Source of the DNA: Robertmurraya sp047302285
GTDB taxonomy: Bacteria > Bacillota > Bacilli > Bacillales > Cytobacillaceae
Reading direction: 5' to 3'
DNA length: 64,000 nt
Assembly: GCF_047302285.1 (NCBI RefSeq)
Contig: NZ_CP154845.1
Coordinates: 2,232,001 to 2,296,000 of the forward strand
The position numbers were made by a program, and so were the translations under genes. Below are positions 8,312 through 16,853 of this stretch, one piece after another (position 1 is the stretch's first letter; every line of letters begins with the position of its first letter). Below the pieces are notes generated by a model. The model was not told the DNA's origin. It did not search any database and was given only the letters and a program-made list of their open reading frames with translations.

Positions 8312-8890
8312 TTAAACAGATTGATTTATATTCGGATTTGAGGTAAATAGTAGTCTTGCTTGAATCAAGCGTTTTCTAACAAGGATTCCGATCCATGAAG
8401 CGAGAACGGCTTTGATGACTCCAACAATCAAAAAAGGTGTAAAGCCGCTAGTGAAAGCAGCAGTCCATGATAATCCTGCAGAAATTTTTAACCACGTCGT
8501 TCCAAAAAATAAGGTAATAATCATGCCGATAATATTCGCTATAATGGCATTCTTAAATGAGAAGCCGAGTTTTTCCAAATAGAAGCCCATGATAAAAGTA
8601 GCCGGAATAAATCCAATCAAAAATCCTCCAGTCGGTCCGATTAGTTTAGAGATACCTGCTGAGAATTCGGCGAAAACGGGGACACCAGCAGACCCGATAA
8701 TTAAATATAATAGGACAGATAGAGTTCCAAACTTCGACCCTAATATCGTAGCGGCGAGTCCAATCGCTAATGTTTGTCCTGTAATGGGCACTAGTGGAAG
8801 AGGAATGGTTAATTGGGCTAGAATTCCAATGATTGCTGCAAATAGGGCGGTTAGTATCATAGATCTTAATTTTATACGTTCTTTAGTCAT
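8312..8890 (-). CDS. bioY: biotin transporter substrate-binding subunit BioY
   Basis: BioY is the S component of an energy-coupling-factor (ECF) transporter for biotin. The 192-residue, six-helix product carries family motifs LTIPLPLVPITGQTLAIGLA, GSAGVPVFAEFSAGISKLIG and PTGGFLIGFIPATFIMG. No bioMN or ecf energizing genes are adjacent, so it probably uses the shared housekeeping ECF module. Upstream lies a consensus-like promoter whose start region is covered by a BirA-type inverted repeat, so repression by biotin-charged BirA is predicted. GGAG precedes the ATG. Confidence 0.95.
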   Translation of the reverse strand: MTKERIKLRSMILTALFAAIIGILAQLTIPLPLVPITGQTLAIGLAATILGSKFGTLSVLLYLIIGSAGVPVFAEFSAGISKLIGPTGGFLIGFIPATFIMGFYLEKLGFSFKNAIIANIIGMIITLFFGTTWLKISAGLSWTAAFTSGFTPFLIVGVIKAVLASWIGILVRKRLIQARLLFTSNPNINQSV

Positions 8891-8910
8891 TATTTATGCT
8901 CCTTTCAATA

Positions 8911-8939
8911 TGTTAACTTATATGTAATTTTGGTTTACA
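8911..8939 (-). promoter_or_regulatory. BirA operator of bioY
   Basis: TGTTAAC at 8911-8917 and GTTTACA at 8933-8939 form an imperfect inverted repeat with a 15-base spacer. This is the arrangement of BirA boxes in Firmicutes biotin operons. It overlaps the predicted transcription start, so occupancy would block initiation. Confidence 0.8.
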
Positions 8940-8944
8940 ATTAA

Positions 8945-8973
8945 AATATATAGTTTAATGAAATATTTGTCAA
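8945..8973 (-). promoter_or_regulatory. sigma-A promoter of bioY
   Basis: On the minus strand TTGACA (8973-8968) and TATATT (8950-8945) are separated by exactly 17 bases, placing the transcription start near 8938, inside the BirA box. Confidence 0.8.
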
Positions 8974-9004
8974 TCATAAATCTCATAGCTTAAGTGAGGA
9001 ATGA

Positions 9005-9033
9005 TTGTTAAAATTTCGTAAATACGATAAAAT
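9005..9033 (+). promoter_or_regulatory. sigma-A promoter of the NAD salvage cluster
   Basis: TTGTTA (9005-9010), a 17-base spacer and TAAAAT (9028-9033) give a reasonable promoter about 30 bases before the pncA start. The bioY promoter lies back-to-back with it. Confidence 0.6.
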
Positions 9034-9063
9034 GGTTTACAAAACATTCGGGGAGGGAGAGCT

Positions 9064-9606
9064 TTGAAAAAAGCGTTAATAAATATCGATTATACAGTTG
9101 ACTTTGTAACAGGAGCTTTACCTTGTGGGGAACCAGGAGAAAAAATTGAAGATGAAATTACGAAAGTAACAGAGGATTTTATTAACGAAGGTGATTTTGT
9201 CGTTTTTGCGATCGATTTACACAAGAAAGATGACTTGTATCACCCTGAAACGAAGCTGTTTCCACCACATAATATTGAGGGGACTAGTGGCCGCGATTTA
9301 TTTGGAAGTCTAGAACTGGTTTATCTTAATAACAAAGATCATGCTCATGTATATTGGATGGACAAGACTAGATATAGCGCTTTTGCAGGTACTGATCTGG
9401 AAATTAAACTTAGAGAAAGAGGGATCACCGATTTACATCTTGTAGGAGTTTGCACAGATATTTGTGTTCTCCATACAGCGGTTGACGCCTATAATAAAGG
9501 ATTTAACATAACTGTTCATGAAAATGCTGTCGCTAGTTTTAATGAAGTCGGACATATTTGGGCATTGGAACACATTAAAGGTTGTTTAAATGGTAAAATA
9601 GTATAG
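9064..9606 (+). CDS. pncA: nicotinamidase / isochorismatase-family cysteine hydrolase
   Basis: Converts nicotinamide to nicotinate, the first step of NAD salvage. The isochorismatase-fold triad is visible: Asp9 (NIDYTVDF), Lys101 (MDKTRYSAF) and the nucleophile Cys134 (TDICVLHTAVDAY). Metal-site residues are in DLHKKDDLYHPE. The start is TTG, preceded by GGGGAGGG. At 180 residues it is the size of the YueJ-type nicotinamidase. The next two genes, pncB and nadE, complete the route from nicotinamide to NAD apart from the adenylyltransferase NadD, and that context firmly supports the assignment. Confidence 0.92.
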   Translation: MKKALINIDYTVDFVTGALPCGEPGEKIEDEITKVTEDFINEGDFVVFAIDLHKKDDLYHPETKLFPPHNIEGTSGRDLFGSLELVYLNNKDHAHVYWMDKTRYSAFAGTDLEIKLRERGITDLHLVGVCTDICVLHTAVDAYNKGFNITVHENAVASFNEVGHIWALEHIKGCLNGKIV

Positions 9607-9677
9607 ATTTTTAAGAATGACTCTATTTCATATCTTTTTTATGAAATCGATTTGGATAAGAAAGAAGGACAAAGTTT

Positions 9678-11150
9678 ATGAGTAACCACTATCAAGATGA
9701 TAGCTTAACTTTACATACAGATCTTTATCAAATCAATATGGCAGAAACTTATTGGGAAGATGGCATTCATAATCGGATGGCTGTCTTTGAGGTGTATTTC
9801 CGTAAGCTTCCATTCGGGAATGGGTACGCAATTTTTGCAGGACTTGAGAGGATTATTGAGTATATTCAGCAATTTCGCTTTACAGAAAGTGATTTAGCCT
9901 ATTTAAAAGAAGAGGGCGGTTATAAAGAGGACTTTCTAGAATATTTGAGGACATTACGCTTTACTGGGAATATTCGTTCTGTCGTCGAAGGTGAAGTAGT
10001 TTTTGGGAATGAGCCATTAATACGTGTTGAAGCTCCGTTAGCCGAGGCTCAATTAATTGAAACTGCCTTACTCAACATTGTGAATTACCAAACATTAATT
10101 GCTACTAAAGCATCACGAATCAAACATATTGTTGGCGACGAAATTGCGATGGAATTCGGTACAAGAAGAGCCCATGAACTTGATGCGGCTATTTGGGGGA
10201 CGAGAGCTGCTTTTATTGGTGGCTTTAATTCTACTTCCAATGTACGAGCAGGCAAAAAATTTGGCATTCCTGTTTCGGGAACACATGCTCATTCATTAAT
10301 TCAGGCCTATAAGGATGAATACACTGCCTTTCATAAATACGCACGTCGACATAAGGATTGTGTGTTCTTAGTTGACACGTATGACACCTTACGCTCAGGT
10401 GTTCCAACTGCCATTAAGGTTGCAAAAGAGTTAGGGGACAAGATTAATTTTGTCGGTATTCGTTTGGATAGTGGGGACTTAGCTTATCTTTCAAAAGAGG
10501 CGCGAAAGATGCTTGATGACGCTGGATTCCCGCATGCAAAAATCGTTGCTTCCAATGATTTGGATGAGTATACGATTATGAACTTAAAAGCACAAGATGC
10601 TAAAATTAGCGTATGGGGTATCGGTACAAAATTAATTACTGCCTATGACCAAGCTGCATTAGGAGCAGTTTATAAGCTTGCTTCGATCGAAGATGAAAAT
10701 GGCGTCATGCAGGATACGATAAAAATTAGTGGCAATCCAGAAAAAGTATCAACCCCAGGCTTAAAGAGAGTGTATCGGATTATTAATAGTATTAATCATA
10801 AATCAGAAGGCGACTATATTGCTCTAGATGATGAAAATCCGCAAGAAGAAGAGCCATTAAAAATGTTTCATCCTGTTCACACGTATGTAAGTAAATTTGT
10901 CACCAATTTTGTCGCAAAAGAATTACATCAGGATGTTTTTACTGACGGAAAGCTTGTTTATGAGTCTCCATCTATTCGAGAGATGCAAAAGTACGCTGAA
11001 GAGAATTTAGAACTCCTATGGGAGGAATATAAACGTACGTTAAATCCAGAAGAATATCCAGTCGACTTAAGTCAAAAATGCTGGGATAATAAAATAGAAA
11101 ACATTCAGGAAGTCCAGACAAAGCTTAAAAGGGACGCTTTTTTAAAATAA
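9678..11150 (+). CDS. pncB: nicotinate phosphoribosyltransferase
   Basis: Makes nicotinate mononucleotide from nicotinate and PRPP with ATP hydrolysis. The 490-residue protein has the long-form family pattern: N-terminal DLYQINMAETYWEDGIHN, a central AMEFGTRRAHELDAA, the PRPP region DTYDTLRSGVPTAI, GIRLDSGDLAYLS and ASNDLDEYTIMNL. It lies 71 bases downstream of pncA and upstream of nadE, so the three probably form one salvage operon. The ATG is preceded by AAGAAGGA. Confidence 0.96.
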   Translation: MSNHYQDDSLTLHTDLYQINMAETYWEDGIHNRMAVFEVYFRKLPFGNGYAIFAGLERIIEYIQQFRFTESDLAYLKEEGGYKEDFLEYLRTLRFTGNIRSVVEGEVVFGNEPLIRVEAPLAEAQLIETALLNIVNYQTLIATKASRIKHIVGDEIAMEFGTRRAHELDAAIWGTRAAFIGGFNSTSNVRAGKKFGIPVSGTHAHSLIQAYKDEYTAFHKYARRHKDCVFLVDTYDTLRSGVPTAIKVAKELGDKINFVGIRLDSGDLAYLSKEARKMLDDAGFPHAKIVASNDLDEYTIMNLKAQDAKISVWGIGTKLITAYDQAALGAVYKLASIEDENGVMQDTIKISGNPEKVSTPGLKRVYRIINSINHKSEGDYIALDDENPQEEEPLKMFHPVHTYVSKFVTNFVAKELHQDVFTDGKLVYESPSIREMQKYAEENLELLWEEYKRTLNPEEYPVDLSQKCWDNKIENIQEVQTKLKRDAFLK

Positions 11151-11239
11151 AGAACTTTTCATTGAAGATTCAGATCCATTTAAAGTGTTGGACGATGTTT
11201 ATAATAGAGCATTAGTTACAATATAAGGAGGAGAGTCAT

Positions 11240-12064
11240 TTGAGAGAGCTACAAAAACGGATTATGGATGAATTGTCTGTCCAATCAGAAATTGACCCTA
11301 AAGTAGAAATCATAAAAAGAGTCGACTTTCTGAAAAATTATGTAAAGAAAACGAATGCAAAAGGATTTGTGTTAGGAATTAGTGGTGGGCAGGATTCTTC
11401 ATTAGCGGGTCGCCTTGCCCAGCTTGCCGTAGAAAAACTGCGAGATGAAGGAATCGATGCTAAATTTATCGCTGTTCGTCTACCATATGGTGTTCAAAAG
11501 GACGAAGAGGATGCTCAACGAGCTATAAGATTTATTCAGCCTGATGAATCTTATTCTTTTAATGTGAAGGAAGCAGTCGATGCTGTTAAAGTCGAATATG
11601 ACAAGAGTATTGGTGGAGAAGAATTAAGGGATTACCATAAAGGCAATGTGAAGGCGAGAATGCGCATGATCGCACAATATGCGCTAGGCGGACAAGCGAA
11701 TCTTCTCGTTCTTGGTACGGATCACGCAGCAGAGGCTGTTACAGGATTCTTTACAAAATATGGTGATGGCGGTGCTGATTTATTACCGTTATCAGGTCTT
11801 ACGAAACGTCAAGGTAAAGCTCTTTTAAAAGAATTGGGTGCAGAAGAGAGCATCTATTTAAAAGTTCCAACAGCAGATTTACTTGATCAAAAACCAGGTC
11901 AAGCGGATGAGACAGAACTTGGAATTTCTTATGATGAGTTAGACGATTATTTGGAAGGAAAAGATGTGTCAGCTGAGGTAGCTGAGAAAATAGAAAATCG
12001 TTATCTCTTAACAGAACACAAAAGACAACTTCCGGCAACAATGTTTGATGACTGGTGGAAGTAA
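11240..12064 (+). CDS. nadE: NH3-dependent NAD synthetase
   Basis: Amidates nicotinate adenine dinucleotide to NAD using ammonia and ATP. The N-type ATP-pyrophosphatase loop GISGGQDSS lies at residues 46-54. Further family blocks are RLPYGVQKDEEDAQRA, VLGTDHAAEAVTGFFTKYGD and LTKRQGKALLKELGA. It lacks a glutaminase domain, as expected for the 274-residue Bacillus enzyme. The start is TTG with AAGGAGGAG upstream. It is the last gene of the NAD salvage cluster, which ends at a strong bidirectional terminator. Confidence 0.97.
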   Translation: MRELQKRIMDELSVQSEIDPKVEIIKRVDFLKNYVKKTNAKGFVLGISGGQDSSLAGRLAQLAVEKLRDEGIDAKFIAVRLPYGVQKDEEDAQRAIRFIQPDESYSFNVKEAVDAVKVEYDKSIGGEELRDYHKGNVKARMRMIAQYALGGQANLLVLGTDHAAEAVTGFFTKYGDGGADLLPLSGLTKRQGKALLKELGAEESIYLKVPTADLLDQKPGQADETELGISYDELDDYLEGKDVSAEVAEKIENRYLLTEHKRQLPATMFDDWWK

Positions 12065-12094
12065 AATAGCATATTGAATCACAAATCTAAAATA

Positions 12095-12140
12095 GAAACG
12101 CCCATTGTCTCTTGTAATAGACAATGGGCGTTTCTTATTA
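12095..12140. terminator. bidirectional terminator between nadE and pflA
   Basis: A perfect 16-bp stem (12095-12110 with 12119-12134) with an 8-base loop lies between the convergent nadE and pflA stop codons. Confidence 0.9.
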
Positions 12141-12872
12141 AGACAATTTTTCTGTCAAAATTCTTTGCGCATAAGCAGTTTTTTCTTCACTTGGAGGTTC
12201 GATATCCTTTAAAGGATACTCCATTCCAAGAGCTTCCCATTTATAGACCCCGAGCTGATGATAAGGGAGGACTTCAACTTTTTGAACATTGTTCAGAGTG
12301 CCAATAAATTCACTTAGTCCTTTTAAATCCTCTTCGTCATCTGTGACAGAAGGTACTAATACGTGACGAATCCAAACAGGGACATGGTTATCAGACAAAA
12401 ACTTGGCAAATTCAAGTATATGGTCATTTGCCATTCCAGTAAGGTTTTTATGTTTTTTTCTATCAATATGTTTTAAATCGAGTAAAATTAAATCTGTATA
12501 CTGGAGCAACTCTTTTAAATTTCTTTGAAATAGCTCAGCATGAGAATAACAGCCACCAGAAGAGTCGATGGTTGTATGAATACCAAGCTTTTTACATTCT
12601 TTAAATAACTCAATTAAAAACGGTAGTTGTAAAAGAGGTTCACCGCCAGAAACAGTGATTCCTCCACCAGAAGATTCAATAAAGGGTAAATAGGACTTTA
12701 AATCATCGATGATTTCGGAAACAGACATTTGCTTGCCAATTCCTATTTCCCACGTATCGGCATTATGGCAAAACTGACAGCGAAGAAGGCAGCCTTGTGT
12801 GAAAATGACATAGCGTATACCAGGGCCGTCTACTGTCCCAAAAGTTTCGATTGAATGAATGTTTCCGTTCAT
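12138..12872 (-). CDS. pflA: pyruvate formate-lyase activating enzyme
   Basis: Radical-SAM enzyme that installs the glycyl radical on PflB. The CxxxCxxC cluster motif appears as TQGCLLRCQFCHNADTW near the N-terminus, followed by the SAM-binding glycine block SGGGITVSGGEPLLQ. At 244 residues its length is normal. ATG 12872 is preferred because GGGAG lies ten bases upstream; a TTG at 12881 is too close to that site. It lies downstream of pflB on the same strand, with an 11-bp hairpin in the gap that may set relative expression. Confidence 0.96.
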   Translation of the reverse strand: MNGNIHSIETFGTVDGPGIRYVIFTQGCLLRCQFCHNADTWEIGIGKQMSVSEIIDDLKSYLPFIESSGGGITVSGGEPLLQLPFLIELFKECKKLGIHTTIDSSGGCYSHAELFQRNLKELLQYTDLILLDLKHIDRKKHKNLTGMANDHILEFAKFLSDNHVPVWIRHVLVPSVTDDEEDLKGLSEFIGTLNNVQKVEVLPYHQLGVYKWEALGMEYPLKDIEPPSEEKTAYAQRILTEKLS

Positions 12873-12929
12873 GATGATCAAACTCCCTTCAAATTAGCAT
12901 GAGCATTATTTTCGTACTCATTATTTTGC

Positions 12930-12957
12930 GAGGAGTTAGAGCACAATCTAACTCCTC
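12930..12957. terminator. hairpin between pflB and pflA
   Basis: A perfect 11-bp stem (12930-12940 with 12947-12957) with a 6-base loop. On the minus strand it is not followed by a T tract, so it is more likely an mRNA-stabilising or processing hairpin than a full terminator of pflB. Confidence 0.6.
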
Positions 12958-12966
12958 TTTTATTTC

Positions 12967-15195
12967 TTACAAAGAACCGTGGAAGGTTCTGTTAATAACG
13001 TCTAATTGCTGTTCTCTTGTTAACTTAATGAAGTTAACCGCATAACCAGATACACGAATGGTTAATTGTGGGTATTCCTCAGGATGCTCCATTGCATCTA
13101 ATAATGTTTCTCTATTAAAGACGTTGACGTTTAAATGGTGACCCTGTTTAACGGCATAACCGTCTAAAATACTAACAAGGTTATTAACTCGGTTTTCATC
13201 CTCTTTTCCTAATGCTTTCGGCACAATGGAGAAAGTATTAGAGATTCCATCCATCGCATAACTATAAGGTAATTTCGCCACAGATGATAGGGACGCTAAT
13301 GTACCTTTTGTATCACGGCCATGCATTGGGTTAGCACCAGGTGCAAACGGTTCACCAGCACGACGACCATCTGGTGTATTTCCAGTCTTTTTACCATAAA
13401 CGACGTTAGAAGTAATCGTTAGGATAGACATTGTATGAAGAGAATTACGATAAGTTGGATGCTTACGTAGTTTCTTCATGAATGTTTCAACAATTTCAAC
13501 TGCGATGCTGTCTACGCGGTCATCGTTGTTACCGTATTTAGGGAAATCTCCTTCTATTTCAAAGTCTACAGCTAAGCCATTTTCATCACGAAGTACTTTC
13601 ACTTGACCGTATTTAATCGCACTTAAGGAGTCTGCAACGACACTCAATCCAGCGATACCTGTTGCCATTGTGCGTAAGATTTCCGTATCATGTAATGCCA
13701 TTTCAATTCGTTCATAGCTATATTTATCATGCATAAAGTGAATGATGTTTAGCGTATTAATATATAATCCAGCTAACCATTCCATTGTTTGATCAAATTT
13801 TTCCATCACTTCTTCATAATTTAAAATTTCAGAAGTGATAGGGGAGGACGCTGGTCCAACTTGAATTTTATGCTTTTCATCTTTATTACCGTTAATAGAG
13901 TAAAGTAGGGCTTTTGCTAAGTTTGCGCGAGCTCCAAAGAATTGCATTTGTTTACCGATTTCCATGGCAGATACACAGCAAGCGATCCCGTAATCATCGC
14001 CATATTCAGGGCGCATAATATCATCGTTTTCATACTGTATTGCACTTGTTTCAATAGAAATCTTTGAGCAAAACTTCTTGAAGTTTTCAGGAAGCTGAGT
14101 GGACCATAATACGGTTAAGTTTGGCTCTGGAGCTGGTCCGAGATTTCGTAATGTGTGTAAGAAACGGAAAGAGTTCTTTGTTACAAGTGGACGACCATCC
14201 ATTGCCATACCACCAATAGATTCCGTTACCCAAGTTGGGTCACCTGAGAATAGTTCATTGTAATCTGGTGTCCGAGCAAATTTGACAAGACGTAGCTTCA
14301 TGACAAAATGATCGACTAATTCTTGTGCCTCTTGTTCAGTTAGAACACCATTTTCTATATCTTTTTCGATATAGATATCTAAGAATGTAGAAACACGTCC
14401 TAAGCTCATTGCTGCACCATTTTGCTCTTTCACAGCTGCTAAATATCCGAAATAGAGCCATTGGAAAGCTTCTGTAGCATTTTGAGCTGGTTTAGAAATA
14501 TCGAAACCATAGCTTTGTGCAAGTGATTTTAATTCTTTAAGGGCACGATATTGCTCAGATAATTCTTCTCTTAGACGAATGACATCCTCGCTCATAACTG
14601 AAGTCATATTATTAAAATCTTTCAGTTTTTGCGCCATTAGGAAATCGATACCATAAAGGGCAATACGACGGTAGTCACCAATAATTCGTCCGCGGCCATA
14701 TGCATCAGGTAAACCAGTAATAATTCCAACTTTACGAGCTAATCTCATCTCAGCCGTATAAGCATCAAAAACACCTTGGTTATGAGTTTTACGGTAATCA
14801 GTAAAAATTCTTTCAACTTCTTTGTCCATCTCATAACCGTATGATTCACAAGCCTGACTTGCCATTCTAACACCACCAAAAGGTTGTAAAGAACGTTTGA
14901 ACGGTTTATCAGTTTGGAAACCGACTACTTTTTCTAAGTCTTGATTTAAATAACCAGGACCGTGAGAAGTGATGGTGGAAACAATTTCTGTATCCATATC
15001 AAGTACGCCACCATTTTCACGCTCTTGCTTTGTTAAATCCATTACTTGATCCCATAGTTTTGTAGTTGCTTCAGTAGGTCCTTCTAAAAATCCATCTTCC
15101 CCTGCATAGGGAGAAAAGTTTCTTAAAATAAAGTCACGAACATTTACCTCTTCTTGCCATCTACCTTTTGCAAAACCTTTCCACTGTTCCATCAT
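12967..15195 (-). CDS. pflB: formate acetyltransferase (pyruvate formate-lyase)
   Basis: Cleaves pyruvate with CoA to acetyl-CoA and formate during anaerobic growth. The glycyl-radical site is RVSGYAV, with Gly about residue 717 near the C-terminus, and the catalytic cysteine pair is in YGIACCVSAMEIGK around residue 406. At 742 residues the enzyme is full length. pflA follows in the same operon. The upstream region has a perfect FNR-type palindrome at the position expected for class II activation, so induction by oxygen limitation is predicted. Formate so made could feed the selenoprotein formate dehydrogenase encoded about 20 kb away. Confidence 0.98.
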   Translation of the reverse strand: MMEQWKGFAKGRWQEEVNVRDFILRNFSPYAGEDGFLEGPTEATTKLWDQVMDLTKQERENGGVLDMDTEIVSTITSHGPGYLNQDLEKVVGFQTDKPFKRSLQPFGGVRMASQACESYGYEMDKEVERIFTDYRKTHNQGVFDAYTAEMRLARKVGIITGLPDAYGRGRIIGDYRRIALYGIDFLMAQKLKDFNNMTSVMSEDVIRLREELSEQYRALKELKSLAQSYGFDISKPAQNATEAFQWLYFGYLAAVKEQNGAAMSLGRVSTFLDIYIEKDIENGVLTEQEAQELVDHFVMKLRLVKFARTPDYNELFSGDPTWVTESIGGMAMDGRPLVTKNSFRFLHTLRNLGPAPEPNLTVLWSTQLPENFKKFCSKISIETSAIQYENDDIMRPEYGDDYGIACCVSAMEIGKQMQFFGARANLAKALLYSINGNKDEKHKIQVGPASSPITSEILNYEEVMEKFDQTMEWLAGLYINTLNIIHFMHDKYSYERIEMALHDTEILRTMATGIAGLSVVADSLSAIKYGQVKVLRDENGLAVDFEIEGDFPKYGNNDDRVDSIAVEIVETFMKKLRKHPTYRNSLHTMSILTITSNVVYGKKTGNTPDGRRAGEPFAPGANPMHGRDTKGTLASLSSVAKLPYSYAMDGISNTFSIVPKALGKEDENRVNNLVSILDGYAVKQGHHLNVNVFNRETLLDAMEHPEEYPQLTIRVSGYAVNFIKLTREQQLDVINRTFHGSL

Positions 15196-15245
15196 AAAAC
15201 ACCTCTATCAAAGAATTTTGTTTATATAACAGTTAATACAATTTA

Positions 15246-15251
15246 ACTATA
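15246..15251 (-). promoter_or_regulatory. -10 element of pflB
   Basis: TATAGT on the minus strand predicts a start near 15239, exactly 41.5 bases from the centre of the FNR palindrome. No good -35 is present, as expected for an activator-dependent promoter. Confidence 0.55.
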
Positions 15252-15270
15252 TTCAAAGTATAACAGATTT

Positions 15271-15290
15271 CATGTGAATATCATCACATG
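15271..15290 (-). promoter_or_regulatory. FNR/CRP-family binding site upstream of pflB
   Basis: CATGTGA (15271-15277) and TCACATG (15284-15290) form a perfect inverted repeat with a 6-base spacer and contain the TGTGA-N6-TCACA consensus of B. subtilis Fnr. The position before pflBA fits anaerobic activation. Confidence 0.8.
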
Positions 15291-15567
15291 GGAATGAAGT
15301 TTTCGTGAACTTATTGTGAACAAAAGATTTTATTGCTTTTTTGTTTTTAGGAAAAATTGAAATTTTTGATTCTGTACTATAACTTTTTTGATATTGACAG
15401 AAACTGTTGTATAAAAAATAACTCTATTAACATCATTGTAACGTTAAAAATACATTTGAGATCAAAAAAAAATGTAGATTTTTTGAAATGTTTTATGAAG
15501 GAGTAAAAAGTGGATAGAAAAATGTAGTAAATAGAAGGAGGGAGGAGAAAAACATCCTCCCTTAAAA

Positions 15568-16014
15568 TTAATCAACGACAATATTAGCAATCATCGGTCC
15601 ATTACTGCCCATATCTGGATGAGTTAAACAAACAAGGCGGTAAACTCCTTCTTCCTTAAGTTGCAGTTCAACGGTTGTTTCTTCTCCTTTTTTTACAACG
15701 CCTTTAATATCAGTGCCTTCGATAATGAAAGGATGCTCATGTCCATTTATGCCGTATAAACGAAGCAGCACCTTTTCATCCTTGCCAACATAAACCGTTC
15801 CCGGATCCCATCGGTACGCTTCAATTTCTTTGCCATCTTCTGTTTTTGTCTTAAACTCGGTTGTAACGAGATGGATTTCTCGAAGCTCTTCGGTTTGAGC
15901 GATCGTTGAGATCGCGTCCTTTGAGAGAAGTAGCCAAATAGAGCTCGCAGCGATAGTAGCAAGAATAAGCGCAAATAACACGATCGAACGTCTTTTTAAT
16001 ACAATGAATTGCAT
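15568..16014 (-). CDS. membrane-anchored cupredoxin-like protein
   Basis: An N-terminal signal anchor (about residues 10-30) precedes a single cupredoxin-like domain facing outside. Probable copper ligands are His92 and His94 in GINGHEHPF, then Cys129, His132 and Met135 in VCLTHPDMGSNGPM. The second block resembles the CxxxHxxM end of plastocyanin or CuA-like folds. At 148 residues it could carry copper or electrons at the membrane. It stands alone between pflB and ykuS; no oxidase genes adjoin it. The exact partner is unknown. Confidence 0.75.
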   Translation of the reverse strand: MQFIVLKRRSIVLFALILATIAASSIWLLLSKDAISTIAQTEELREIHLVTTEFKTKTEDGKEIEAYRWDPGTVYVGKDEKVLLRLYGINGHEHPFIIEGTDIKGVVKKGEETTVELQLKEEGVYRLVCLTHPDMGSNGPMIANIVVD

Positions 16015-16152
16015 TGCAAATACCCCCTTTATAAGTTGTCCACTACTACTATATGCATGACTTTAGTGAGAACTTGTCTAAAAACTAATTTTCTCATGAA
16101 TTTATCTTTAAATTTTTTATAACGTTGAAATGTGTGAGAGTTTATGTTCATG

Positions 16153-16185
16153 AAAAAGAAGACTAACCATTTTTATTAGTCTTCT
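16153..16185 (-). terminator. terminator of ykuS
   Basis: A 10-bp stem (16157-16166 with 16176-16185) is followed on the minus strand by TTTTTC, immediately downstream of the ykuS stop. Confidence 0.8.
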
Positions 16186-16195
16186 CGTTCCATTG

Positions 16196-16438
16196 CTATT
16201 TAAGATTTTGAAATACTTTTTCGCACACTTCATCGGCAGACAGTCCATTTGCCTCAATAACAGGACCTGGAATGATGGTATCGTTCATTCCCATCACATT
16301 TGAATCTATTCCTGTTACGACACAACAGTCACATCCTCTAGCATCTGATTCCTGATGTAGTTGAACGACGTCATAACCCTTATCACGAAGAGCTTCTTGA
16401 ATATTGGTTAGAGAATCTTCCACTCCAATTTTCGTCAT
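16196..16438 (-). CDS. ykuS: UPF0180 family protein YkuS
   Basis: An 80-residue conserved protein matching B. subtilis YkuS (UPF0180). It opens TKIGVEDSLTNIQEALRDKG, has a central GCDCCVVTGIDSNVMGM with a CxCC cluster that could bind metal, and ends ANGLSADEVCEKVFQNL. Function unknown. ATG 16438 is chosen because GGAGGAGG lies seven bases upstream; the GTG at 16444 lies too close to it. Confidence 0.88.
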   Translation of the reverse strand: MTKIGVEDSLTNIQEALRDKGYDVVQLHQESDARGCDCCVVTGIDSNVMGMNDTIIPGPVIEANGLSADEVCEKVFQNLK

Positions 16439-16583
16439 CTTCACACCTCCTCCAATTAGTAGAATGAGTTATAGGGGTTAAAAATATTCTGATTACCTTT
16501 AAATCATTTCTTGTAAAAATGTATGAATGTTGACGAATAAAACAATGATTAAAAAGAGAAGGTAAGCAATGGAGGTGTGATAG

Positions 16584-16715
16584 ATGAAGAAACGAAAAGC
16601 GGATCCGTCAACCGTTGGATTAAATTCAAGTCAAGTAGAGGGACAAGGCACGACAAATATGGAGTTAGATGGAAAAAGTGCTTCATCGGCGCGTAAGAAA
16701 ACGAAAAAGCAATAG
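16584..16715 (+). CDS. small YuzL-like spore-type protein (43 aa)
   Basis: A 43-residue, lysine-rich, disordered protein (MKKRKADPSTVGLNSSQVEG, then QGTTNMELDGKS) with a strong GGAGGTG site. It resembles YuzL-like short proteins and, in composition, small acid-soluble spore proteins. It has no Cys, Trp or membrane segment. It is followed at once by a strong terminator, so it is monocistronic. Family assignment is from memory and tentative. Confidence 0.6.
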   Translation: MKKRKADPSTVGLNSSQVEGQGTTNMELDGKSASSARKKTKKQ

Positions 16716-16732
16716 TATATTGATTAAGCATT

Positions 16733-16770
16733 AAAAGGAGATGGGCTAAGGAAAACCATCTCCTTTTATA
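16733..16770 (+). terminator. intrinsic terminator
   Basis: A 12-bp stem (16733-16744 with 16756-16767) ends the small YuzL-like gene. Confidence 0.8.
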
Positions 16771-16853
16771 TTTAGGATCTTTGCTATTACTTTTAGTATA
16801 ATGGAAGCAAATGCAGCTTATGTAAAAACAAAATGTAAAAGGTGGGTACAAAA

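Noticed and set aside
15300..15330. Rex-type operator upstream of pflB
   Set aside because: Two GTGAAC blocks are direct, not inverted, so the TTGTGAA-TTCACAA palindrome of Rex is not formed.
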